Part shown: positions 57,036-64,000 of the stretch, in pieces | Position numbering within the stretch: position 1 is the stretch's first letter | How the letters are laid out: every line of letters begins with the position of its first letter | Source of the DNA: Hungatella hathewayi WAL-18680 | GTDB taxonomy: Bacteria > Bacillota > Clostridia > Lachnospirales > Lachnospiraceae | Length of the DNA: 64,000 bases | Direction of reading: 5' to 3' | Assembly: GCF_000235505.1 (NCBI RefSeq) | Contig: NZ_JH379030.1 | Span: 78,609-142,608, forward strand | Translations under genes and position numbers: made by a program | The notes under the pieces: model-generated | Databases searched by the model: none | What the model saw: only the letters and a program-made list of their open reading frames with translations | What the model was told of the DNA's origin: nothing

Positions 57036-57560
57036 TTAATTCCCTTCATAGGTAATGATGGAATCCACATCATACCCACTCAGCTTTTCTCTTCCCTTCA
57101 ATCCTGCCAGCTCCATGACGAAACAAATCTTCACCACTTCGCCGCCCAGGCCCTCAATCAGCTTGATAATCGCTTCTATGGTACCGCCTGTGGCAATCAA
57201 GTCATCCACGATGACTACCTTCTGTCCAGGCTTAATCGCATCCTTGTGAATCTCTATCACGGCGCTTCCGTACTCCAAATCGTACTCCATGGACACCGTC
57301 TCACAGGGAAGTTTTCCCTTCTTTCTGACTGGTACAAAGCCCTTGTGGGCCGCATAGGCCACCGGCACGCCGAAGATAAAGCCTCTGGACTCAGGACCTA
57401 CCACCACATCAAAGTCCACATCCTTCAGCATGTCCAAAATCTCGTCAACCGCCAGATGCAGTCCGTCCGCATCCTGGAGAATCGTGGTTACATCCCGGAA
57501 TATGATGCCCGGCTCCGGAAAATCAGGTATACTTCTAACATAGTCTTCTACTTTCTTCAT
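57036..57560 (-). CDS. apt: Adenine phosphoribosyltransferase
   Basis: 174 residues, the normal length. Motifs include SIPDFPEPGIIFRDVTTIL, the VVGPESRGFIFG loop, FVPVRKKGKLPCE and the PRPP site VVIVDDLIATGGT. It converts adenine and PRPP to AMP. It starts 17 bases after the LacI-type gene and is probably carried on its transcript, an unusual but not meaningful-looking pairing. Confidence 0.96.
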   Translation of the reverse strand: MKKVEDYVRSIPDFPEPGIIFRDVTTILQDADGLHLAVDEILDMLKDVDFDVVVGPESRGFIFGVPVAYAAHKGFVPVRKKGKLPCETVSMEYDLEYGSAVIEIHKDAIKPGQKVVIVDDLIATGGTIEAIIKLIEGLGGEVVKICFVMELAGLKGREKLSGYDVDSIITYEGN

Positions 57561-57577
57561 AACTCTCTATTTCTCCC

Positions 57578-58573
57578 TTACCTTATGTCTTTTACAGTCT
57601 CCCGGACAATCAATTTGTTATCCAAATAAATCCTCCTGTTATCTATAATACCATCTTCCAACCGTCGAAGCAAGACCCTGGTTCCCTCTTTTGCAATCTC
57701 ACTCATGCTGCGCTCCACGGTGGTCAGCTTCATGCTTCCATATCCCGACATATCCCAGTTATCAAATCCAATCAGGGAAATGTCATCGGGCACCGTCAGC
57801 CCCGCCTCATAAATCGCCGCTCTCGCCGCAAATGCCATCTCATCGTTGAAGCACAGAATCGCCGTCAGTCCCTGATGCTCTTCCACCAGCTTTTTCGCCG
57901 CCTGGTAGCCGCTGGCATACCTGTAATTACCAATTTCCACAGGCAAGTCGTTGGGGTCCAGCCCGTGTTTCAGCATGGAATTGCGCCATCCCCGCTCTCT
58001 CAGCCTGGTGGAATCCAGATTGGGATTTCCCTCAATGACACCAATCTTCCGGTGGCCGTGTTCCAGCAGGTAATCCATAGCCGTCTCCATGGCCTTCGCC
58101 TCGTCCGTCACCACGTTTGGCACATCGTAAAAAACGGTCCGGCAGATAGCCACCATGGGAATGTTCTTCGCCATAACCTCCTCGATAAACTCCCCGTCCT
58201 CCGTCCGCTGGCTCAGCACGATAATCCCGTCATAAAAACTGGGATTCAGCGTGCCCTTCTCATACATATCAATACCTTTCACCACCACATTGTACTTGCT
58301 TCCCACAATACTGTACACCCCCGTCAGCACATCGTGCAGTACAAAGGGGGATGACATCTTACTGATGGTGGAGAAATAAAGCCCGATGGTATAGGACCTG
58401 GACAGCTTCAGATTAATCGCCGCCTGATTCGGCACATACCCCATCTCCCTGGCTAACTTTAAAATCCGTTTCTTATTTTCCGTATTCTCCGTCCCAATAT
58501 CATTGAGCGCCCTGGACACCGTCGAATACGAAACCCCCGCTTTTTTTGCAATATCCTTAATTGTCACCGCCAC
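57578..58573 (-). CDS. LacI-family transcriptional regulator
   Basis: About 331 residues: N-terminal helix-turn-helix (VTIKDIAKKAGVSYSTVSRA) followed by hinge (YVPNQAAINLKLSRSYTIGL) and a periplasmic-binding-like effector domain. I chose GTG 58573, 9 bases after GGGAGA; GTG 58582 sits too close to that site and GTG 58567 is also possible. It is co-directional behind the polygalacturonase gene, so a galacturonate-type ligand is likely (inference). Confidence 0.9.
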   Translation of the reverse strand: MAVTIKDIAKKAGVSYSTVSRALNDIGTENTENKKRILKLAREMGYVPNQAAINLKLSRSYTIGLYFSTISKMSSPFVLHDVLTGVYSIVGSKYNVVVKGIDMYEKGTLNPSFYDGIIVLSQRTEDGEFIEEVMAKNIPMVAICRTVFYDVPNVVTDEAKAMETAMDYLLEHGHRKIGVIEGNPNLDSTRLRERGWRNSMLKHGLDPNDLPVEIGNYRYASGYQAAKKLVEEHQGLTAILCFNDEMAFAARAAIYEAGLTVPDDISLIGFDNWDMSGYGSMKLTTVERSMSEIAKEGTRVLLRRLEDGIIDNRRIYLDNKLIVRETVKDIR

Positions 58574-58668
58574 GCAAACCACTCTCCCTGTCTGTCCATA
58601 TTTTCTGTCTATTTTCTGCCGATATCCCCGATATCCGCATCCCCATTTGAAAACATCTGTACCTTCTC

Positions 58669-60288
58669 TTACCTCAGCACCTCGTCCACATGCTCCGTCA
58701 CCACAGCCTCCCCCGACTGCCCTTCCACTGTCACATCGTTTAACACCAGCGTCCGGATATTGTTGGCATACACGCCCATCCGTTTCACCGGCTCGATTCC
58801 GTCCATCATGGCCGGCACGCCCTCTTTTGCATCCCCGGCGTAAGTCACATGGATGTGCTCCATCTCCACCCGGTCAATCTTCTGCTCCGGCAGCCCATAG
58901 AGGTATGCCGCCGCCACGTGACAGTTGGACGCCTCAATATTTCGGAACACCAGCTCTTTCACATAGGGCGTTCTTTCATCTATCGGGAGCATTTCCTTCG
59001 TGGCCACATACTCGGAATGTCCATCCGGGTCGCAGTAATAGAAGCAGTTAATCACAAATGGCGTCATCACATGGTCCATCCGGATATGCTCAAACAAAAT
59101 CCCGTCAATCACAGCCGCTTCCCCGCGCCCCCGTCTCGTCTTAATCCGCAGTCCACGGTCCGTGTGGAGGAAGAGACAATCCTTCACCGTCAAATGCTTC
59201 ACTCCGCCGGCCATCTCACTGCCGATGGTGATGGAGCCGTGCCCATCCCTCATGCAGCACTGGCGGATCACAATATCCTCCGACGGCACCCGGTACTTGG
59301 CGCCCATATAGATTTTCCCGGATTTGATGGCAATGCAGTCGTCTCCCAAGGAGAAATACACCCCCGCAATTTCCACATCCTTACAGGATTCCGGGTCCAG
59401 CCCGTCCGTGTTTGGCGAATCCTTGGGATTTAACACTGTCAAATCCAGGAAACGCAGATGGTTGGAGAAATACGGATGGATATTCCAGCTGGGGCTGTTT
59501 TGCACCCGGATTCCTTGCACCACCACATGCTCGCAGTGGTTTAAAAATATCATCCGCGGCCGGAATGCAATCCGCCTTACCTTGGCGTTATACCACCAGT
59601 TATCCTCCTCATACCCGGCATTTCCCTCAATCAGTCCTTGCCCATACAGTACCACATTTTTCACATTTATGCCAGTGATAATCGCACTGAACATGTCGAG
59701 AGGATTCCCCTCCCAGGAGCCCAGGTTATATTCCTCCTTCTCATCATAACTGTCAATCAATCCCTTTAAGACCGGGAACTTCGTTCTGTCCGTAAATGCC
59801 GACAGCACCGCTCCCTTTCCAATCTCCAGCCGCAAATCGTCCTTTAAAAATAGACTGCTCACCCGGTAAATCCCCTCCGGCACCAGCACCCGTCCGTTCT
59901 TCGGACAGCACATAATAGCCGCCTGGATAAACCCGGTATCATCCTGCACGCCATCCCCCTTCGCCCCAAAATCCCGGACATTCAGCGTCACGAATTCCTC
60001 ATCGGTCCTCACCGAGACCTCCGCCGCGTTTTTCCCATGCTCTGCCGGCATCTCCCCGCCTTTCGCCGCCTCACATGGCCCTGCATCCAATCCAGCCGTA
60101 TCCTCCACCCGAATCACATACTCCGTATCCGGTTTCAGCCCATAGACACTGGCAATCACCCGCTTCGTCTCCCCGTAAAACTCTCCATTCACATAAATCC
60201 GGCGGGTACTCTCCGCCTCGAAGATATTTCCATCCTCAATTTCAACCGTCACACATCTGGCTGTCTGAAAAATCACGTTCACCTTCAT
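58669..60288 (-). CDS. GH28 polygalacturonase-type hydrolase, cytoplasmic
   Basis: 539 residues: an FN3-like beta domain (1-90), then a right-handed beta-helix beginning VRDFGAKGDGVQDDTGFIQA. Catalytic motifs of GH28 are complete: NTDG (about 290), GDDCIAIKSG (about 316), GHGSITIGSE (about 349) and RIK (about 380). There is no signal peptide, so it should trim imported oligogalacturonides from the end inside the cell. It follows the importer operon and precedes the LacI-type gene, behind its own promoter. Confidence 0.92.
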   Translation of the reverse strand: MKVNVIFQTARCVTVEIEDGNIFEAESTRRIYVNGEFYGETKRVIASVYGLKPDTEYVIRVEDTAGLDAGPCEAAKGGEMPAEHGKNAAEVSVRTDEEFVTLNVRDFGAKGDGVQDDTGFIQAAIMCCPKNGRVLVPEGIYRVSSLFLKDDLRLEIGKGAVLSAFTDRTKFPVLKGLIDSYDEKEEYNLGSWEGNPLDMFSAIITGINVKNVVLYGQGLIEGNAGYEEDNWWYNAKVRRIAFRPRMIFLNHCEHVVVQGIRVQNSPSWNIHPYFSNHLRFLDLTVLNPKDSPNTDGLDPESCKDVEIAGVYFSLGDDCIAIKSGKIYMGAKYRVPSEDIVIRQCCMRDGHGSITIGSEMAGGVKHLTVKDCLFLHTDRGLRIKTRRGRGEAAVIDGILFEHIRMDHVMTPFVINCFYYCDPDGHSEYVATKEMLPIDERTPYVKELVFRNIEASNCHVAAAYLYGLPEQKIDRVEMEHIHVTYAGDAKEGVPAMMDGIEPVKRMGVYANNIRTLVLNDVTVEGQSGEAVVTEHVDEVLR

Positions 60289-60323
60289 ATTTCTATCCTA
60301 TCCTCATCTACATAATTTCTTAC

Positions 60324-60362
60324 ATTACAGATATCATACCTCTGTCTGTCAAATATTGTCAA
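60324..60362 (-). promoter_or_regulatory. Tandem overlapping promoters of the polygalacturonase gene
   Basis: Two TTGACA boxes (60362-60357 and 60352-60347) spaced 10 bases apart pair with TATGAT (60338-60333, 18-base spacer) and TGTAAT (60329-60324, 17-base spacer). Either can act; the repeated box could also be a regulator site. Confidence 0.65.
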
Positions 60363-60381
60363 AGCTGCTCTATTTTATTTC

Positions 60382-60416
60382 AAAAAAACGGGGGATTCCC
60401 ATCCGAGAATCCCCCA
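60382..60416 (-). terminator. Terminator of the importer operon
   Basis: GGGGGATTC (60390-60398) pairs with GAATCCCCC (60407-60415); the minus-strand transcript then enters GTTTTTTTG. Confidence 0.92.
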
Positions 60417-60453
60417 TTAGGGTTATCATTGTTATCCAATTATCAGGACTTTC

Positions 60454-61305
60454 TTAACCTTTCACGCCCCCCGCCGCGATACCGTCAATAAAGGAATCCT
60501 GTGCACAGAAGAACACAATCAGTGACGGAATGATGGAGATCAGGGACATGGCCAGGATACGGTTCCACTGGAATCCCACATCGCCGTCCATGGACATACG
60601 CAGGTAGATGGAGTTCGTGTACTTGGGCATATCGGAGATGTAAATCAACGGTCCCATAAAGTCGTTGGAGGTCCACATGAACTGGAACAGCGCACAGGAT
60701 ACCAGCGACGGCTTTAACATGGGAACAATCACATACCACAGAGTTTTCACGGAATTACATCCGTCAATCTTGGCCGCTTCCTCCAGTTCCTTCGGAACGC
60801 CCCGCAGGAACTGAACCAGCATAAACACAAAGTAGGTGTCCGCCGCAAACAGAGACGGTACCACCAGTGGCAGATAGGAGTTGGTCCATCCCCACTTGTT
60901 GAACATGATGTACTGAGGCGCATTCAACACCACCTGTGGTAAAAACAGGGTGGAAATCATCAGGGAGAATAAAATCGCTTTCCCCTTAAACTCAAATCTT
61001 GCAAACCCGTAAGCGGTAATCGTCGCGGAAATCACTGTAAAGACCACTTTCGGAACCACAATCTTGTAGGTATTCAGCATGGAGGTCAGCAGGTTAATCT
61101 TGCCGCCGTAGCTCTTAAACGCGTTGTTGTAGCCGTCAAACACCGGATTCTTCGGCCAGAACCAGGCGCTGGTGAAAATCTCCGAGTTTGTCTTGAAGGT
61201 AGCGCCCACCATCCAGATTAACGGGTATACCATCACGAAACCAACCGCAATCAACAGGGTGTAGCGGATAACCGTACTGATTTTTCTCTTCGTCTCTCTT
61301 GTCAT
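60454..61305 (-). CDS. CUT1 sugar ABC permease, MalG-like (pectin module)
   Basis: 283 residues, six membrane helices, EAA loop GVPKELEEAAKIDGCNSVKT and typical end FIDGIAAGGVKG. It starts 6 bases after the stop of the partner permease, with GGGAGGTAG in front, and ends at a strong terminator. Confidence 0.93.
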   Translation of the reverse strand: MTRETKRKISTVIRYTLLIAVGFVMVYPLIWMVGATFKTNSEIFTSAWFWPKNPVFDGYNNAFKSYGGKINLLTSMLNTYKIVVPKVVFTVISATITAYGFARFEFKGKAILFSLMISTLFLPQVVLNAPQYIMFNKWGWTNSYLPLVVPSLFAADTYFVFMLVQFLRGVPKELEEAAKIDGCNSVKTLWYVIVPMLKPSLVSCALFQFMWTSNDFMGPLIYISDMPKYTNSIYLRMSMDGDVGFQWNRILAMSLISIIPSLIVFFCAQDSFIDGIAAGGVKG

Positions 61306-61311
61306 ACCGCT

Positions 61312-62214
61312 CTACCTCCCATCCTCATCTGAATAGTAAACCCACTTCTTCTGACTGATAAATGCAACTGCCGTAAATACCATAACGATGATAAACAGAA
61401 CCCACGCCTGGGCGCTTGCCATACCCATCTTGTGGCGGAGGAACGCATTGTTGTAAATCAAAATGGAAATCAGCGTGGTGCCGCCATTTGGTCCGCCCTT
61501 GGTTACCAGGAACGGTCCGTTGAACTCCTGGAACGCCTGGCACAGCTGGGTAATTAAATTGTAGAAGATAACCGGTGTAATCAGCGGAACCGTAATCTTG
61601 AAAAACTGGGTCCATTTCCCCGCGCCGTCGATGGAAGCCGCCTCATACAAATCCTGGGAAACGCCCTTCAGCGCCGCCAGGAAAATCACCATAGCCGAAC
61701 CAAACTGCCACACACGCAGCAGAACGATCACCGCCATCGCGCCGCCGTCGCTGGCCATCCAGTTAATCTTGTCACCGCCAAAGAAGGTGATGACCGTGTT
61801 AATCAGACCGTCATTGTTGAATACGGCTCTCCACAGAATCGCAATGGCGATGGAGCCGCCCAGAATGGACGGAATATAGTAAGCGGTTCTGAAAAAGTTA
61901 ACGCCTTTTAATTTAAAATTCAGGATATACGCGATAAACAATGCAAACGCCAGCTTCAGCGGCACATCGAAGATAGCATACTTGAATGTTACCTTAAAGG
62001 CACGGACAATATCTTCATCCGTAAATATTTTCTCATAGTTCATCAGGCCAAACTTGCTGATCCCATTAAACAAGTCATAGTTTGTAAAGCTGTAATACAA
62101 CGATGACGCAAATGGATACACTTTAAAGCAGATGAATCCAATGAGCCACGGAAGAACAAAAAAGAAGCCGATATTATCTGCCAATATCCTGCTAAAGCTC
62201 TTTTTCTGCTGCAT
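61312..62214 (-). CDS. CUT1 sugar ABC permease, MalF-like (pectin module)
   Basis: 300 residues, six membrane helices, EAA loop GVSQDLYEAASIDGAGKWTQ. It follows GGGAGG. With its partner and the binding protein at 62657 it forms an importer lacking its own ATPase gene. Confidence 0.93.
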   Translation of the reverse strand: MQQKKSFSRILADNIGFFFVLPWLIGFICFKVYPFASSLYYSFTNYDLFNGISKFGLMNYEKIFTDEDIVRAFKVTFKYAIFDVPLKLAFALFIAYILNFKLKGVNFFRTAYYIPSILGGSIAIAILWRAVFNNDGLINTVITFFGGDKINWMASDGGAMAVIVLLRVWQFGSAMVIFLAALKGVSQDLYEAASIDGAGKWTQFFKITVPLITPVIFYNLITQLCQAFQEFNGPFLVTKGGPNGGTTLISILIYNNAFLRHKMGMASAQAWVLFIIVMVFTAVAFISQKKWVYYSDEDGR

Positions 62215-62235
62215 ATGGTTACCTCCCTGTGAATA

Positions 62236-62574
62236 TTATACTCTCTTTAATTCCCTGTCATATTCCTCATACTTCTCCCAGAGCAGAACGCCTAAGCGGC
62301 CCGCCTTTTCCAATGTATAAGAAACCTGTTCCCGTTCCGATTCAGTCAAAAAGGAAAAATCCCCTGTTTCCTGTCTCTTCTTAATAATCCTGGAAATTTC
62401 CCCGCGAAACAGAAGCTGTAACGCCCGGTAATGCTCGAAAATTTCTTCCGACATCTCATCTATCACATCAATCAGCAGGACCAATTCGTCCACGCTGAGT
62501 GTTTTCAAGCTCTCAAAATATGTAACAATGCTGCTGTAATTCTCCTTCTTCTTAACTGCCTCTCTCACATCCAT
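62236..62574 (-). CDS. Small alpha-helical protein of unknown function in the importer operon
   Basis: 112 residues, charged and helical (MDVREAVKKKENYSSIVTYF, EREQVSYTLEKAGRLGVLLW), with no signal or membrane segment. It stands between the binding-protein and permease genes, behind AGAAGGA. I do not recognise the family. A cytoplasmic accessory or regulatory role in uptake is only suggested by position. Confidence 0.65.
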   Translation of the reverse strand: MDVREAVKKKENYSSIVTYFESLKTLSVDELVLLIDVIDEMSEEIFEHYRALQLLFRGEISRIIKKRQETGDFSFLTESEREQVSYTLEKAGRLGVLLWEKYEEYDRELKRV

Positions 62575-62592
62575 AGGAAAATCCTTCTCTTT

Positions 62593-62632
62593 ATATGGGC
62601 CGCCAGAAAGGAAGCCTCTGGCGGCCGCATAT
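62593..62632 (-). other. Intercistronic stem-loop after the binding-protein gene
   Basis: GGCCGCCAGA (62598-62607) pairs with TCTGGCGGCC (62617-62626), flanked by further ATATG/CATAT pairing. No T run follows. Such hairpins behind binding-protein genes usually stabilise or limit the message so that the binding protein exceeds the permeases. Confidence 0.65.
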
Positions 62633-62656
62633 CAATTCACGTTCTATCGTTTTTAT

Positions 62657-64000
62657 TTAGTTGCCCAGGCACTCGTTTACGCCGTCCATCAGGGCTTTCG
62701 CTGCCGCTGCTCCGTCATAATCATCGCTGCTCAGCTTGCCAAATACTTTGTAGTAAACGCCATCCGGGTTTGCCTTCAAGTCGTTGTGCTCAAACTTGGT
62801 ATCTAACGGGAACTTGGAGTATGCCAGCACTTTTGCATTTGCCTCTTTTACAAGGCCATCGCCAAGGTTCTTATCGTTCAGAATCTTAACTGCCGCTGCG
62901 GAACACGGGATACCTCTCTCGGTAGAGCAGATTTCAACGCCCTCTGGGTCATTTAATAAGAAGTCAATCAGCATAGCCGCTTCCTTCGGGTGTGCGGAGG
63001 TTGCCGCAACTGCAAGACCCATGGAAATCTTGTTGAATCCACCATTGTAATCGCCAAATTTGATAAATTCACCGATTACGAATTCCTGGTTCGGTTTGTT
63101 GGTACTCTCAACAACTGCCTTCTGGAACTTGGAAGCGGAGGAATCCCACTCGAAGATACCTGCGTACTTGCCGTCAATCCATTTTGCATTCTTGTCAAGT
63201 GAATCAGCCATATCGCCGTTGATGGTTGCCAGTGTAGGAATGACATGCTCATCCTCCAGCTTGCTGATGTAATCCATACCGGCGGCAATCTCTTCCTCCG
63301 TGTACTGCATCTGGCCATCTACAACCCATGGTTTGCCATATACGGACTCCAGATAATATACCAGGAAGATCGCTCTGTCGTACTCGCCAAGGGCCAGCGG
63401 ATAGTAATCTTCATTGTAAGCCTTGAACGCCGCGCCTGCCGCCAGCAGAGAAGCCTCATCGGTAGGAAGCGCTACACCAACCTCATCAAAGGTGGTCTTG
63501 TTCCAGTAGAACAGTCTGCCTGTCAGTGCAACCGGAACCGCCATCAGCTTGCCGTCTGCCTTACACTGGTCCAGACTCTCCTGTGGGAACTGTGTCAAAT
63601 CAAGAACATCCGCGTAATCCTCCAGGTTGGCAAAGTTTGTACCGTTGCCGCTGTAAGACTCAATCCAGTTCCAGTTAATCTGCATCACGTCCGCCGCGTT
63701 GCCGCCTAAGATGTTTAAGGACTGTTTCTCCTCCCATCCGGTCCATGCGCCGTACTCCGGTGTCACGGTAATATTCGGATATTTCGCCATGAAAGCCTCG
63801 ATAGCTTTCTCAGTCGCCTCATGTCTTGTGTCGCCGCCCCACCAGGAAAATTTTAACTCAACCGGCTCTGTGGAAGCCGCTGCCGTGGTGGTGTCTCCGC
63901 CTGCTGCCGCTGTGGTGTCTGCCGCCGGCGCTGCCGTGGTGCTGTCTGTCGATGTGTTGCTGCTTCCGCATGCTGCCAGTGACAATGTCATTACAGATGC
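62657..64000 (-). CDS. CUT1 sugar-binding lipoprotein of the pectin module (5' end cut)
   Basis: The frame is open to the right edge: the visible N-terminus MTLSLAACGSSN is the end of a lipoprotein signal with an LAAC lipobox, so the start lies just outside. A Thr/Ala-rich linker follows, then the family 1 solute-binding fold (KFSWWGGDTRHEATEKAIEA, GAWTGWEEKQSLNILGGNAA). It is nearly collinear with the orphan protein at 28422-29795. Neighbouring permeases and a GH28 enzyme point to oligogalacturonides as ligand. Confidence 0.92.
   Translation of the reverse strand, partial: ASVMTLSLAACGSSNTSTDSTTAAPAADTTAAAGGDTTTAAASTEPVELKFSWWGGDTRHEATEKAIEAFMAKYPNITVTPEYGAWTGWEEKQSLNILGGNAADVMQINWNWIESYSGNGTNFANLEDYADVLDLTQFPQESLDQCKADGKLMAVPVALTGRLFYWNKTTFDEVGVALPTDEASLLAAGAAFKAYNEDYYPLALGEYDRAIFLVYYLESVYGKPWVVDGQMQYTEEEIAAGMDYISKLEDEHVIPTLATINGDMADSLDKNAKWIDGKYAGIFEWDSSASKFQKAVVESTNKPNQEFVIGEFIKFGDYNGGFNKISMGLAVAATSAHPKEAAMLIDFLLNDPEGVEICSTERGIPCSAAAVKILNDKNLGDGLVKEANAKVLAYSKFPLDTKFEHNDLKANPDGVYYKVFGKLSSDDYDGAAAAKALMDGVNECLGN

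Noticed and set aside
60347-60362. Repeated TTGACA boxes as a LacI-family operator
   Set aside because: LacI operators are normally inverted repeats with a central CG. This is a direct repeat explained by two overlapping -35 boxes.

Overview
The window reads as a chromosomal segment of a low-to-mid GC Gram-positive anaerobe, most likely a gut clostridium of the Lachnospiraceae type. The grounds are strong AGGAGG-type ribosome binding sites, lipoprotein solute-binding proteins with CUT1 sugar permeases, a YesM/YesN-type two-component pair, a Bacillota-style two-component/ABC module and no outer-membrane genes. This placement is inferred from gene style, not from a marker gene. Almost everything before 48 kb is on the minus strand. 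I saw no rRNA, tRNA, CRISPR array, integrase or transposase.

Region 1 (1-13.3 kb, minus) is part of a contractile injection system with type-VI-like regulation. In transcription order it holds a LytTR regulator, a surface vWA protein, a 727-residue sheath protein, two Hcp-like tube proteins, a J-domain protein, two FHA proteins, a PP2C phosphatase, a PP2C-like pseudoenzyme with TPR repeats, an unknown protein, a TPR protein and a VgrG/gpD-like spike. Baseplate, ATPase and any Ser/Thr kinase would lie beyond the left edge.

Region 2 (13.5-26.3 kb) handles aldarates. A LysR gene is divergent from a seven-gene operon (two glucarate dehydratases, a TctCBA importer, two amidohydrolases). Next come a GarR tartronate semialdehyde reductase with a DapA-family enzyme, and a third enolase-superfamily enzyme. 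Together they suggest uptake of glucarate/galactarate, dehydration, aldol cleavage and reduction to glycerate.

Region 3 (26.3-33.3 kb) has two 644-residue PrpR-like regulators with degenerate AAA+ domains, an orphan sugar-binding lipoprotein and a GltD-like flavoprotein. Both genes immediately downstream of these regulators share the same 21-bp direct-repeat element. Region 4 (33.4-40.4 kb) has a small HTH protein, two exported proteins and SbcCD.

Region 5 (40.5-51.8 kb) is a sugar operon: ABC importer, NanA/DapA-like lyase, aldo-keto reductase, GH1 6-phospho-beta-glucosidase and ROK kinase. It is divergent from a YesM/YesN-type system. Region 6 (51.9-56.9 kb, plus) is an OmpR/kinase pair with an FtsX-type ABC exporter. 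Region 7 (57-64 kb, minus) is a pectin-fragment module: importer, cytoplasmic GH28 polygalacturonase, LacI regulator, then apt.

Four genes (spike, PP2C, NanA-like lyase, YesM-type kinase) carry five single-base frameshifts, all in homopolymer runs. This looks more like sequence error or slippage than ordinary gene decay.
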